This document shows, in pieces, positions 34,401 through 38,482 of a stretch of 64,000 bases of DNA. The DNA is from Paradesertivirga superstes. GTDB lineage: Bacteria; Bacteroidota; Bacteroidia; Sphingobacteriales; Sphingobacteriaceae. Positions within the stretch are counted from its first letter, which is position 1, and every line of letters begins with the position of its first letter. The DNA lies in the NCBI RefSeq assembly GCF_037622515.1, contig NZ_JBBJCN010000006.1, forward strand, positions 1 through 64,000, read 5' to 3'. The position numbers and the translations under genes are program-made. The notes under the pieces are model-generated. The model saw nothing but the letters and a program-made list of their open reading frames with translations, did no database searches and had not been told where the DNA came from.

Positions 34401-36284
34401 TACTACATTTCTATGCTCTACCAGCACACCTTTGGGAAGGCCCGTTGATCCTGATGTGTAAATTACATAAGCCAGATCCTGTGGAGCTGCAGTTTTTCCC
34501 AGGCTTTCTGCCGAGGCTGTACCTATCGCCTCCGCATCTTTACCATCGGGCTCTATGATCAGAAGATTATCTCCCGATTCAAGTCTTGACCGGTACGCCA
34601 TGGAGCTAAGGGCTATCGAGGCGCCGGTATCCTGCAGCATAAAGGATATTCGTTCGTCTGGATATGAAGGGTCCAGCGGCACATATGCTCCTCCTGCTTT
34701 CAGTATTCCAAGAATGGCCACAAGCATGTCGATTCCCCGATCCATACATAACGGAACCAGCGTCTCTTTACCCATTCCCTTAGACAGTAAATACCGGCCC
34801 AGCTGATTGGACCGATTGTCAAGATCCCGGTAACTTAAAACGTCAGGCCCCGATACCAGGGCTATCGAATCAGGCCGCATTACAACCTGCGAATGAAATA
34901 AATCTAAAATACTGTACTCTGGAGTATAAGAGGATACATCCGAAGTATTAAAAGTTGAAAGCTGGGCCATTTCTGCGCCCGGAAGGATATCAAGGCTGCC
35001 AATCTTATGATTTAATGCTGTCGAAAACTGCTCAATTATGTAAACCAGCCGTTCAGCAAGCAATTCTATTTCCCTTTCAGAGAAATAGTCTTCCCCATAG
35101 TGGATCTGGAGTTCCAGAGGCTGATGGCTGCCATAATCACGCCAGGCTAATTGTAAAGGATTTCGCTCGTCTTCATTCGCCAATCGTACTATGCTGGCGT
35201 CCAGCTTCTCCCCGAAATCCAACTCAAAATGCAAAGGTTCGTAATTGACAATTATCTGGTATAAATATCCCTCGGAATTATTCACTTTCAGGTGCCTGCT
35301 CAGATCTCCGACAGGATAATTCTGATGACGATAGTCGGATCTTTGTGTAGCCGAAATTTCAGCTAAAAGCTCCAGCAGAGTATTCTCTTCATTATAATTT
35401 CCCTTGAAAGGAAGAATCCCACTAAACATTCCCACTATATTCCTTAACACCCTCGAACCGCGTTTATGGATTGGCACACCGAATATAAATTCAGACTGCG
35501 GGCTTGTCTTTCCTAAATAAATAAGAAGAGAAGCAAGAGTTAGTTGCTGTAAACTTGATTTTGTATTCAGCTGTAACTGTTCAAAAAGCTCCCTCTTTCC
35601 GTCGCTAAGCTTAAGACGGTAAATAGAGGTTATGCCACCCGAAACATATCTTTTTTGCAACACTTCATCAGGTCTGGCCTTGATTTTTTCCTTCCAATAA
35701 ACGGCATCAGCTTCGTATTCCGGAGAATTCAAATATTGCCTGGCTTTAATTGCTTCGTCCCGGTACAATGGAAAACTAAAGTTTCGGTCCTCACCTGACA
35801 TTAAGGAATTGTACTTCCCTGCAATGTATTGTATCCAAACGATAAAGCCATAGCCGTCGGTGATCAGATGATGATATTTTCCAAAAAACCAATGCTCAGT
35901 CTCAGATATCTTTAACAAACATTGTTCAAAAGGTAAGCTTTCCTTATCCAGAACAAAAGGGGTATTAAGCCTTTCCTGAGCCCAATTTACTGCCCTTGCT
36001 TCCGGGTTATCTTCACTGCTAAAATCCAGTTCGCTATATTGACAGTCCTTATAATTCTCATCGTAATAAACAAGGAAATCCGGTTCTCTGAAGTTAAACC
36101 GAAGTTTAAAAAAATCCAGCACTTCCGGAGCCGATTTTATAACTTCATGAAATTTATTTCTGTCTAAATTCCCTTTTAATACAATATAACCCCCTATGTT
36201 ATAAAGGGGGCTACTGGTGTTTAAAAGCTGATCCGTATAAATCTCCTGCTGAGCAGGATGCAAAGAAAAAAACGTTATAGACAT
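16401..36284 (-). CDS. NRPS-A: starter C domain and five modules (D-Val, Asn-like, Asp, N-Me-X, D-Val)
   Basis: This is a 6627-aa NRPS and the first of the assembly line. Rough order: starter-like C (HHLITDG at 138-144), A (P-loop near 608), T with GGDS (996), E domain (HHLAIDG near 1185); D-accepting C (1663), A (2135), T (2530); C with HHIASDA (2722), A (3198), T (3585); C (3778), A (4255) with N-methyltransferase insert (4550-4945), T (5048); C with HHIASDA (5240), A (5713), T with GGDS (6101), E (6288); acidic tail ending GDDDDDNIMSF. The hand-read codes are D-A-F-W-L-G-G-T-F (Val type) in modules 1 and 5, D-A-T-K-V-G-E-V-G (closest to Asn) in module 2, D-L-T-K-V-G-H-V-G (Asp) in module 3 and D-A-E-H-I-G-E-V-T (unassigned) in module 4. 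Both GGDS carrier domains precede E domains, as usual. The first C domain has no upstream carrier, so it probably loads an acyl group from CoA or a free-standing carrier. Confidence 0.97.
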   Translation of the reverse strand: MSITFFSLHPAQQEIYTDQLLNTSSPLYNIGGYIVLKGNLDRNKFHEVIKSAPEVLDFFKLRFNFREPDFLVYYDENYKDCQYSELDFSSEDNPEARAVNWAQERLNTPFVLDKESLPFEQCLLKISETEHWFFGKYHHLITDGYGFIVWIQYIAGKYNSLMSGEDRNFSFPLYRDEAIKARQYLNSPEYEADAVYWKEKIKARPDEVLQKRYVSGGITSIYRLKLSDGKRELFEQLQLNTKSSLQQLTLASLLIYLGKTSPQSEFIFGVPIHKRGSRVLRNIVGMFSGILPFKGNYNEENTLLELLAEISATQRSDYRHQNYPVGDLSRHLKVNNSEGYLYQIIVNYEPLHFELDFGEKLDASIVRLANEDERNPLQLAWRDYGSHQPLELQIHYGEDYFSEREIELLAERLVYIIEQFSTALNHKIGSLDILPGAEMAQLSTFNTSDVSSYTPEYSILDLFHSQVVMRPDSIALVSGPDVLSYRDLDNRSNQLGRYLLSKGMGKETLVPLCMDRGIDMLVAILGILKAGGAYVPLDPSYPDERISFMLQDTGASIALSSMAYRSRLESGDNLLIIEPDGKDAEAIGTASAESLGKTAAPQDLAYVIYTSGSTGLPKGVLVEHRNVVSLVKDVSYVNFSEKDGLLVTGSPSFDATTFEYWGMLLNGGRLILCSEEDLLDSVELKKLIRHNQVTTMWFTSSWFNQLMETDSTLFEGLKTILVGGEQLSESHIARFRELYRSTRIINGYGPTENTTFSLTYEIEEVNGPIPIGRPLNNRQAYVLGSNHSLLPVGVAGEICLGGAGLSRGYLNRPELTAEKFIDHPFNKEGVRLYKTGDLGRWLPDGNLEYLGRLDEQVKIRGYRIEPGEIENVLLQSGLVRQALIAAQPDGRSGKRLVGYVVVAEQPFGKEMAESYLLARLPEYMVPTLWVEMPQIPLTANGKTNKAALPQPDLSLNTSNSYTEPQTELQNTLVKIWQDLLGLQKIGIHDNFFELGGDSILAIQLVSRIRRLGYELQPKDIFIQQNVARLSSLLETQVISSIATEQGLLTGSCGLLPIQQWYLQNASGNISHFNQSVLLTIDKLVTAQLLQDVADHLISHHDALRFCYTKTEDGWQQTYGTAKAEVLSENLKIITAGSLSEEVGKKADEYQRSLDIKEGRLIRTVLMHTPEYETQNRLLIVVHHLAIDGVSWRILLEDLEELLNDHFVAGTNQPQTVKGTSYRQWYEVLKQYSLSRKLLAQRDYWQDVVKNYQPLPTDKTSDEIMLLKHENHHTVKLSSDYTQRLLRDVPRVYKTEINDILLAALAHILNGWTGRKSVTIGLEGHGRESIVENIDTSRTIGWFTSLFPLRLETNGASEPGHLIRIIKDQLRQLPDKGLGFGVLKFLNKESFLQEAEPWDITYNYLGQLDNVLERSNLLGIAQEDSGPPIAEDQSKNAKLSVECHIINRELVIKWNFSTLHYHDETIEKLTNAYKEKLLQLIDHCTNHNGNFDLNASDCGLSPEISNQELNNFLNIPFKDKRRGDEIETMFRLSSLQEGMLFHGLYSKGSGAYISQFTCDLNFVNTDYFRLSWEGVLQAHNVFRSAFYHDSFTIPVQCVYRHTDLEIANLDYRDLTEPQQAAAIQQYLKEDSARGFNFIQPPLTRFALIQLSEEKYKMIWTTHHIIFDGWSLPVLFKEFLDNYDLLTANKKVPQKNVDDYSDYIRYLQNADKIYQETFWRGYLKGIQQSTLLPFIKNQADRTKGVGSYQNVSIQPEARAIQRIKEYAQNKHLTVNTIMQGVWAYLLSVYARTEHVLYAVTVSGRPDDLPDVEQRVGMYINTLPLHAHIQEDIQIVEWLRGIQAGQISSRQHQHTPINEIQKWSGIQGDFFDSLLVFLNYPVKRLVSEKEWALQIDNVYMYEQNNFPLTITIGGIGELSVVFTYNKDLLKEEYIKEIRNHFESVLFQIVDKPSGILGDMKLLSRSEKQEVRNLFKMEGSADKQQKSIVDLFKEEVEKAPENPAIVFEEVLISYRELDERSDRLACYLQNKGVGEESLVPLCLERGPDLVIAILGVLKAGGAFVPIDPDYPQERIAYILADTKSTLIVSNSASKKGLSNIGDIKIIELDGEDEKTINSLPKSNLTAYINAEQLAYVIYTSGSTGQPKGVMIEHKSLLNYVVNKKTRYITETEGNAGSFVHLSYTFDASLTAIFMPLLSGKLMVIGSKQVANVFEDPNLWKYAPYDFIKLTPIHLGLLKDAVPDTNKKRLSSKFVVGGEALLLSHFDQFIEKGLDTEVVNEYGPTEATVGCSTYRFNISGNNEKIKDSVPIGKPIDNTNLYILGARQELLPTGIAGELYISGVQVARGYLNRPEMTAEKFVNDTFAAETGTIMYRTGDLARWLPDGNIEYLGRIDDQVKIRGYRIELGEIEVVLQQHESVKQAVVIAREDAGGNKQLNAFIVPEAEFNKEVLQAYLQSRLPEYMVPALWSELESLPVTLNGKVDRKALADLDLNVGATEEYTPPGNETERKLAEIWQELLEIEQVGIHSDFFDLGGHSLLAIRLISFVRRELGVELSINEIFDYPTISLLSGKINTIDNAGLLPSISVMPRPSQMPLSFSQERLWFIDQLEGSLQYHITAVIRLQGNLNIAALEYSLGEIVNRHEILRSVYYEEEGIAYQKIKPAGRWRLNVAELTDEQKVEKELRKHIALKAQVPFDLSADDMLRAELVVLSQTEHMLLITMHHIASDAWSMPIMVREVAELYAAYTENRQALLDVVPLQYADYAIWQKEYLSEALLETKLAYWKTKLEGVSPLQLPTDYARPSEISTRGASAEFVIPADLSKSLAELSKVQGATLYMTLLSAFNVLLYRYSAQEDICVGTSIAGRPQAELEGLIGFFVNTLALRSKLRAEMAFTDLLAEVRATMLEAYANQEVPFERVVEAVVKDRDPGRSPLFQVMLVLRNTPEVPQLRLGDLILTGQPYEHTTVKFDLTFFLTETANGLEGSVLYSTDLFNARRIERMIRHFTSILNSIVSSPKERIGKVRMLSDIEEAELISGLNVSRVKKRREKSLIDFFEEHAQKHPESTALQFEGKLLKYSELDSRSNQLAHYLKSRGVRADTIVPLFIERGLEMIIGILGILKAGGAYLPIDPEFPEDRVQYMLKDSGANIVLGGISTLRKLSKTGDLEYIELDGDWSLFSGMSSKSPDEYISPEQLLYVIYTSGSTGQPKGVLIEHKNMLDYVQGLDEHIGINSCKSYALVSTIATDLGNTVLFSWLVSGGSLHVFSKEMVSHIENMHSYFENHRIDCLKIVPSHWKALLMDGTPLLPVRLLVFGGEALQGDVVRLIGRFDNNCRVVNHYGPTETTVGKLLHEVDPGEEYGTTVPVGKPFSDTKIYVLSKEGALCPEGVHGELHIGGAGIARGYLNNEELTSLKFVRDPFDSTGRSKIYKTGDLVSYDMDGNIQFLGRVDDQVKIRGYRVEPGEIGRVLEGSDLVSQSVVVANDDNQGNKQLVAYIVPGGSFNREEILDYAKEHLPEYMVPAHFVELAEMPLTANGKVDRKALPQVDSGASNNGEYVAPRTAVEERLAEIWQDILEVEQVGIHDDFFELGGHSLLAVRLISAVRKAFKTELPISDVFDYPSVAALAAQLDKPAEKLKSDGIQPVQPRPQFIPLSFSQERLWFIDRMEGSVQYHVPAVLRLKGTLNIKALNNALRDIVNRHEVLRTSILEKDGQAYQVIKEPNRWTLMQIDGSVYKENAAGLEECIRQIIREPFDLSKDDMIRGHLITLSEEEVVLVVTSHHIASDGWSRSILVRELVSLYKAYDQGLSKDLEPLSLQYADYAIWQRTFLQGGLLDEKLDYWKKKLDGVAVLNLPADHVRPATQSTKGAITGFRIEQPLAKEIMSLSKSHGTTLYMTLLAAFKVLLHRYSGQEDICVGSGIAGRQQQELEGLIGFFVNTLAMRSEVRGDMPFTEFLQSVKLTAMEAYSHQEVPFEKVVDAVVKERDVSRNPLFQVTFVVQNTPDVPDLLLGDVALSVENYDHVTTKFDITFSITETDNGLEGLAEYNTDLYEKRTIDRMTSHFVNLLRSIVELPHEKLSVLGILSEDEKASLLDLSAAVDIFYNPGDNLVTLFEEQAAKTPEAIALIFEEEKLTYRELNERSNQLSHYLKDRGAEPEELIPICIERGSWMIVSILGVLKSGAAYVPLDPDYPEERISFMLGDVSARLLVSSEKSRKSLGDIQRLKLIEVDGADASSIRAQALTNPKNSVSADQLAYVIYTSGSTGRPKGVLVEHGSVVNLIRAQTLYFSINSGDRILQFSNYCFDASVEQIFLALSNGASLVAFREDLLYNTALFEAYLRTQKVSHLHATPFFLENITPDNYPHLRRVIAGGDVCRKELAARWKGKVDFYNEYGPTETTVTSIEYHDVGSSQERSLVPIGKPLVNVSLYILDQHGALCPEGIPGELYIGGVQVARGYLNRPELTTERFIANPFGFEEKDRLYRTGDLARWLSDGNIEYLGRIDDQVKVRGYRIELGEIESVLNELEPVENSCVVVKHDINTGSRLTAYYIPKMGVVKKKEHALYNEQIESWKEIHENEYVLAEEEESADPEFDILGWNNSFTRQPIAAEQMREWLEDITAVIMAQTPEQVLEVGCGSGLIYYQLAGKIKRYRGTDFSRHSINKIRERILHGGRNYGPTELEVCAAHEISIKEDEQPDTIIINSVVQYFPGEDYLSSVIEKSISLLKGKGRIIIGDVRDNRTLEIFKSRLQLAKQHNVLDIDEFKWSVKQEVLREEELCFSPEYFYNLPHLYQQITHVDIQWKQGIYINELSQYRFTAIIHVGLEKDILTPKWQDWDSTEKQNLLFELKEGRSVIAVKDAPNHRLWQERSLADALEGKSAKTTADLVEAMKSEDKGAAEVENLLNTAIAAGYHYRLFLDEDPFKINILLEKEHSDSFVQSVYSTNTNWSNGMFTNIPLFSDISLLLQKELRSLLRERLPDYMIPSEFTALNHLPLNSNGKIDRKFLGHIDNRIAADKLSYQAPRNETEQTLAEIWEELLSVERVGVHDNFFEIGGHSLLGMRVISSIRKELEVELVIKDLFIHPTIAELADFLNSQNTGLLYPRIEVQPRPVFIPLSYSQERLWFIDQLEGSTRYHLPSVLRLDGALKIDELERALRTSVSRHEVLRTVLLENSGIGYQYVLDHKDWKLDIADGSIYHEDERALNKYITELIKKPFDLSKDYMFRATLICLSDNEHILVVTMHHIASDAWSVSVIVDEVVELYSSIIEKRSFKLPKLPIQYADYSIWQRQYLSGETLNKKVNYWKNKLDGVLPLQLPSDYSRPSAWSGRGAMSVFQLDKTLSEALLLLCRKQGTTLFMMLEAAFKVLLHRYSGQADICIGTSVANRTQKELEGLIGFFVNMVALRSSVSSDIPFTEFLQQIKANTLEAFAEQDVPFEKVVDAVITERDVSRNPLIQVMLILLNTPEVPEMRLGDVVLSRVNQQQTTTLFDLSFYVTESPEGLQGTVHYATDLYTEHTIERMIGHFKELLDSIISAPELKVGNLNILTPEEKNVIQLEFNRNQTDCPRDQSITQLFEQQALKNPESIAVKFEGEQLSYRELNNLSNQLAYKLISRGVRKGMMVPICVERGLEMITGILGILKAGGAYVPIDLEYPKDRISYMLEDTSATVVLSTKGNRKVLEDLGKEIDIVDIELFAPSSLHASELPVVGADDLAYVIYTSGSTGRPKGVLVEHGNVVSLVKGIDYIHVGAEDTLLSTGSPSFDASTFEYWAMLLNGGRLLLCSESRLLNSESLKNEIIRNNVNKMWFTSSWFNQLVETDITVFQTLDSILVGGEKLSEKHISQVRETYPGVRLINGYGPTENTTFSLTYEINDLSALNTIPVGKPLNNRKVYIVDDQFQLSPIGVPGEIYLGGAGLSRGYLNQPELTAEKFVTDPFDFERGSRLYKTGDSGRWLPDGNIEFLGRIDDQVKIRGYRIEPGEIEKVLEKCERVRQAVVLVKADDSGHKRLVAYVTSEGTFDKEFIRDYALSILPEYMVPALWVELEMMPLTSNGKINKRALPDPDMNEMHSEDFAAPRNDFEIALAEIWEDLLGIDRVGIYDNFFELGGDSILTIQVVSRMRRLGYEFQVNDIFTHQTIDKLSSIIDAAPGNDQSVEQGLLEGDCGLLPVQQWFFEMELTDISHFNQGVLLKIDKAVASDVLSQAVNQLINQHDALRFKYSQNEGEWQQQYQAKEAKLIAVDLKSVSEDSLADLISNHADKYQRSLDIEKGGLMQVVLMETPPGERYNRLFIVIHHLAIDGVSWRILLDDLEVLLSGAIANESPKLGAKTSSYRDWYKALEAYSQTRNLIEQTAYWKQIVSAYEPFPSDYSYTDSIRVKEIVHHSIQLDAAQTLRLLQEVPRVYHTEINDILLGALAQTLCTQTEKNSVIIGLEGHGRENISKGIDTSRTIGWFTSLYPILLEAKETYSADELIKAVKEQLRRIPDKGLGYGVLKYINKESALQGDEPWDIMFNYLGQLDNAISESKWLKGAEESAGAGRSVEQIVKERLSVDCYIRSGVLVVRFNYSNKHFKEETISGLASDYIAKLEWLITHCVEMGKTGVVYTPSDYGVGSEISYEELDKFLGDDDDDNIMSF
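21450..22640 (-). other. N-methyltransferase domain inserted in adenylation domain 4 of NRPS-A
   Basis: Between the A8 region and the end of the A domain lies about 400 residues of class I methyltransferase. The SAM-binding loop is VLEVGCGSG, preceded by the family hallmark FDILGWNNSFT and followed by YRGTDFS and IIGDVRD. This type methylates the alpha-amino nitrogen of the residue loaded by its host A domain. Residue 4 of the peptide should therefore be N-methylated. Confidence 0.9.
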
Positions 36285-36314
36285 GTAAATACTTGTGGGT
36301 AGATGCCCCCTAAA

Positions 36315-37931
36315 CTAACTAAATGTACCGGTATGTTTATTATATAAAAGCTCTTTTTCACCATACAGGCGCTCGGCGGTTATTCCTCTGTCTCTGCATA
36401 TTTGCACAAGCTTGTTAGACTGCACAATCGGATTAGACTCATCTGTATATTTAATACTGCTGATAAACTCACACCATGGTTCCTGCCCCATAGCATAAAC
36501 ATATATTTCTTTCGGATTGAAAATATCAACCAGCGCCATTCCTTTATCACAATCAGATCCGGCAAGCCGCCTGCTTCCGTCCATATCTCTGGCCAGCTTT
36601 TTGGTGATTAAAGGGCCATAAAGCCATGATAAAGGAGCACCATCGCACTCCATGCCTAAAAACATCACATCTACATCCCCTATCGTATTATGAATATGTT
36701 TATATAAGGCCGGCTCAACGATACGTGAGTCTGCGAGGAATAAAAGCTTAAACTCGCCTATGTTAATCAGATAGCACATCTTTGTTAAGATGTTCAGATC
36801 AGAATGTTCGCCGATGAATGGTAATCCTGTAATCACTGCATCACCGAAATGGATGGTTTCCATCTCGTCCATGGCAATTACATTATTGAAACCAATATTC
36901 TGAAACATCAGCTTCAGATCCGGATCTTCAATTTTTCCGCTATTGGTTCGGGGTACAATAAGGTTTTTAATCTTATGCCTTAAAGGCAACAGGGTTTCAA
37001 AAAGTATATGATCCTGGTGATTATGGGTAATTAATACATAATCGATCATGTCCGGAAGATCTACATCCGAGAAGTGCTCAACATCAGAATGGTAACCATA
37101 ATAACTGATCAGCGGATCTACCAAAATGCTGATGTCCTTCGTTTCCACTAAAATACAGGCATGTCCGAAATACCGCATCCTGATCTTATCCCCGGTGTAT
37201 TTTTCATAGGGCGGGGGTGGTGTTTCGGTGAAAAACGTTTCAAATAAGGCTTCCTGAGCTGGCGAGATGCCTGCAATAGCCTTAATGTAGCCCAATGTTT
37301 GGGGTGTACGTTTCATTTTGGCCAGTTCATCAATGCATGGGTGGTCAAAAGCGATGTCCATATGCAAAACATCAGGCTCGGCGAGGCGCGGCGTACTGAG
37401 GCAAAACGGGCGCTCATCGTTATTCGTTAACCACAGTGCGATACTTTGAGATTCCTTATTGTAAAATTCGCTTTTGTATAATAGAGATTCGAAGAACCTG
37501 AACCCAGGGTTATTGTGCCTGTCGTAATACAATTCTACGTAACCCTTTAAAATCTCGGGCACCTTAGAGTACATATCTTCCAGACCATACCCTTTAGCTT
37601 CATTTAATAACAATTTGTCAAGTTCCTTTACAGCCTTTGCAAACTGAATTACCTTCTCCTGTTTTCTATAAGATTCCTGTTCAAGTGCTGCAACTTCATC
37701 AAGCCTGCCACCTCCAAAATCCATAAACGGCCCGCCTTTCATTTTCGGGTTAAGCACTGCTTCTGCATGAATCGAAGGTGCCGAGAGATAAGACTCAATA
37801 ATAGTAAGGTGTCTGCCTACTATATTCATTGCGGCTGTTGCCGGAGAAATCAGGTGACTCCATGCATACCAGCTATCTACCAACGGTTCTAAAACTACAT
37901 TGGGTTTTAAATACATTTGTTTATCATTCAT
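36315..37931 (-). CDS. CmlA-like diiron beta-hydroxylase of carrier-bound amino acids
   Basis: This 538-aa protein has a 245-residue N-terminal domain and a C-terminal metallo-beta-lactamase fold. The metal motif THNHQDH gives H303, H305, D307 and H308, with E375 (GEHSD) and D401 (LADSR). As I recall the CmlA family, its diiron ligands lie at the same spacing two residues later (H305, H307, D309, H310, E377, D403), and CmlA is about the same length. CmlA hydroxylates the beta carbon of an amino acid while it is tethered to an NRPS carrier domain. I infer the same role here. The gene is first in the NRPS operon, with its stop 30 bp before the NRPS-A start. The substrate could be any of the Val, Asn or Asp residues; the sequence does not say which. 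A simple hydrolase is unlikely given the long N-terminal domain and the context. Confidence 0.88.
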   Translation of the reverse strand: MNDKQMYLKPNVVLEPLVDSWYAWSHLISPATAAMNIVGRHLTIIESYLSAPSIHAEAVLNPKMKGGPFMDFGGGRLDEVAALEQESYRKQEKVIQFAKAVKELDKLLLNEAKGYGLEDMYSKVPEILKGYVELYYDRHNNPGFRFFESLLYKSEFYNKESQSIALWLTNNDERPFCLSTPRLAEPDVLHMDIAFDHPCIDELAKMKRTPQTLGYIKAIAGISPAQEALFETFFTETPPPPYEKYTGDKIRMRYFGHACILVETKDISILVDPLISYYGYHSDVEHFSDVDLPDMIDYVLITHNHQDHILFETLLPLRHKIKNLIVPRTNSGKIEDPDLKLMFQNIGFNNVIAMDEMETIHFGDAVITGLPFIGEHSDLNILTKMCYLINIGEFKLLFLADSRIVEPALYKHIHNTIGDVDVMFLGMECDGAPLSWLYGPLITKKLARDMDGSRRLAGSDCDKGMALVDIFNPKEIYVYAMGQEPWCEFISSIKYTDESNPIVQSNKLVQICRDRGITAERLYGEKELLYNKHTGTFS

Positions 37932-38054
37932 ATAATGAAATATTCAGGGGTATTATTAAACTGAGTTTAAATATTTTGCAGATGTAAGTACAATTGCTCT
38001 TATTCTTATCCTATATGTTGATGTTCGTATTTGCGAACCGCATCATAATACCCC

Positions 38055-38069
38055 ATTGTTATTAACAAT
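38055..38069. promoter_or_regulatory. Perfect 7-bp inverted repeat, possible operator
   Basis: ATTGTTA and TAACAAT flank a single T. This is compact dyad symmetry of the size bound by dimeric regulators, and it lies just inside the putative leader of the NRPS operon. The role is inferred, and AT-rich DNA produces such palindromes by chance. Confidence 0.3.
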
Positions 38070-38096
38070 TAATTAAATTACTGCCTTAGTACAAAT

Positions 38097-38104
38097 CAAA
38101 GCTA
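38097..38104 (-). promoter_or_regulatory. Candidate -7 box for the NRPS operon
   Basis: TAGCTTTG on the minus strand matches the Bacteroidota sigma-factor -7 consensus TAnnTTTG exactly. It would give a leader of about 160 nt before the CmlA-like gene. The -33 TTTG is missing, so confidence is low. Confidence 0.25.
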
Positions 38105-38482
38105 TTCTTTATCACCCTCGGGTTGCCGTCGCCAGAGTACATATCATACCTTCATCTTTACATTAAGAAATAATGTTTACCTATTTTATCAAGATTTTGT
38201 TCTGAAAGTTTTCCTTAAATCATAAAAATAATAAAACTTTCAGCTTTACAAACCAATATTGTATGAAAATATACTAAAAAACCTCCTTCGGCATACCTAA
38301 GTGGGAAGGTATAGCTTATGTCCGACTATGAGACTGAGGGATATATTTACTCAAATAAACACATTTCCGGCTCCTGTTTGCGAAATAAAAATCCTTGGGT
38401 AAAATTGGTAACACAATAAAGTAAAAGCATTATTAAAGTTTTAACATTATTTTCGTTTATTCAATAAACTGAATTACCTTTT

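Larger units (their letters stand above)
37932..38482. promoter_or_regulatory. Divergent intergenic region between the NRPS operon and the acylase gene
   Basis: This 551-bp AT-rich stretch contains no convincing gene. It should hold the promoter of the leftward NRPS operon and that of the rightward acylase. A TAGCTTTG box (minus strand, 38104-38097) fits the Bacteroidota -7 consensus TAnnTTTG. I found no TTTG at the usual -33 distance. Two inverted repeats are present, at 38055-38069 and 38293-38312. Nothing else stands out. Confidence 0.5.
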
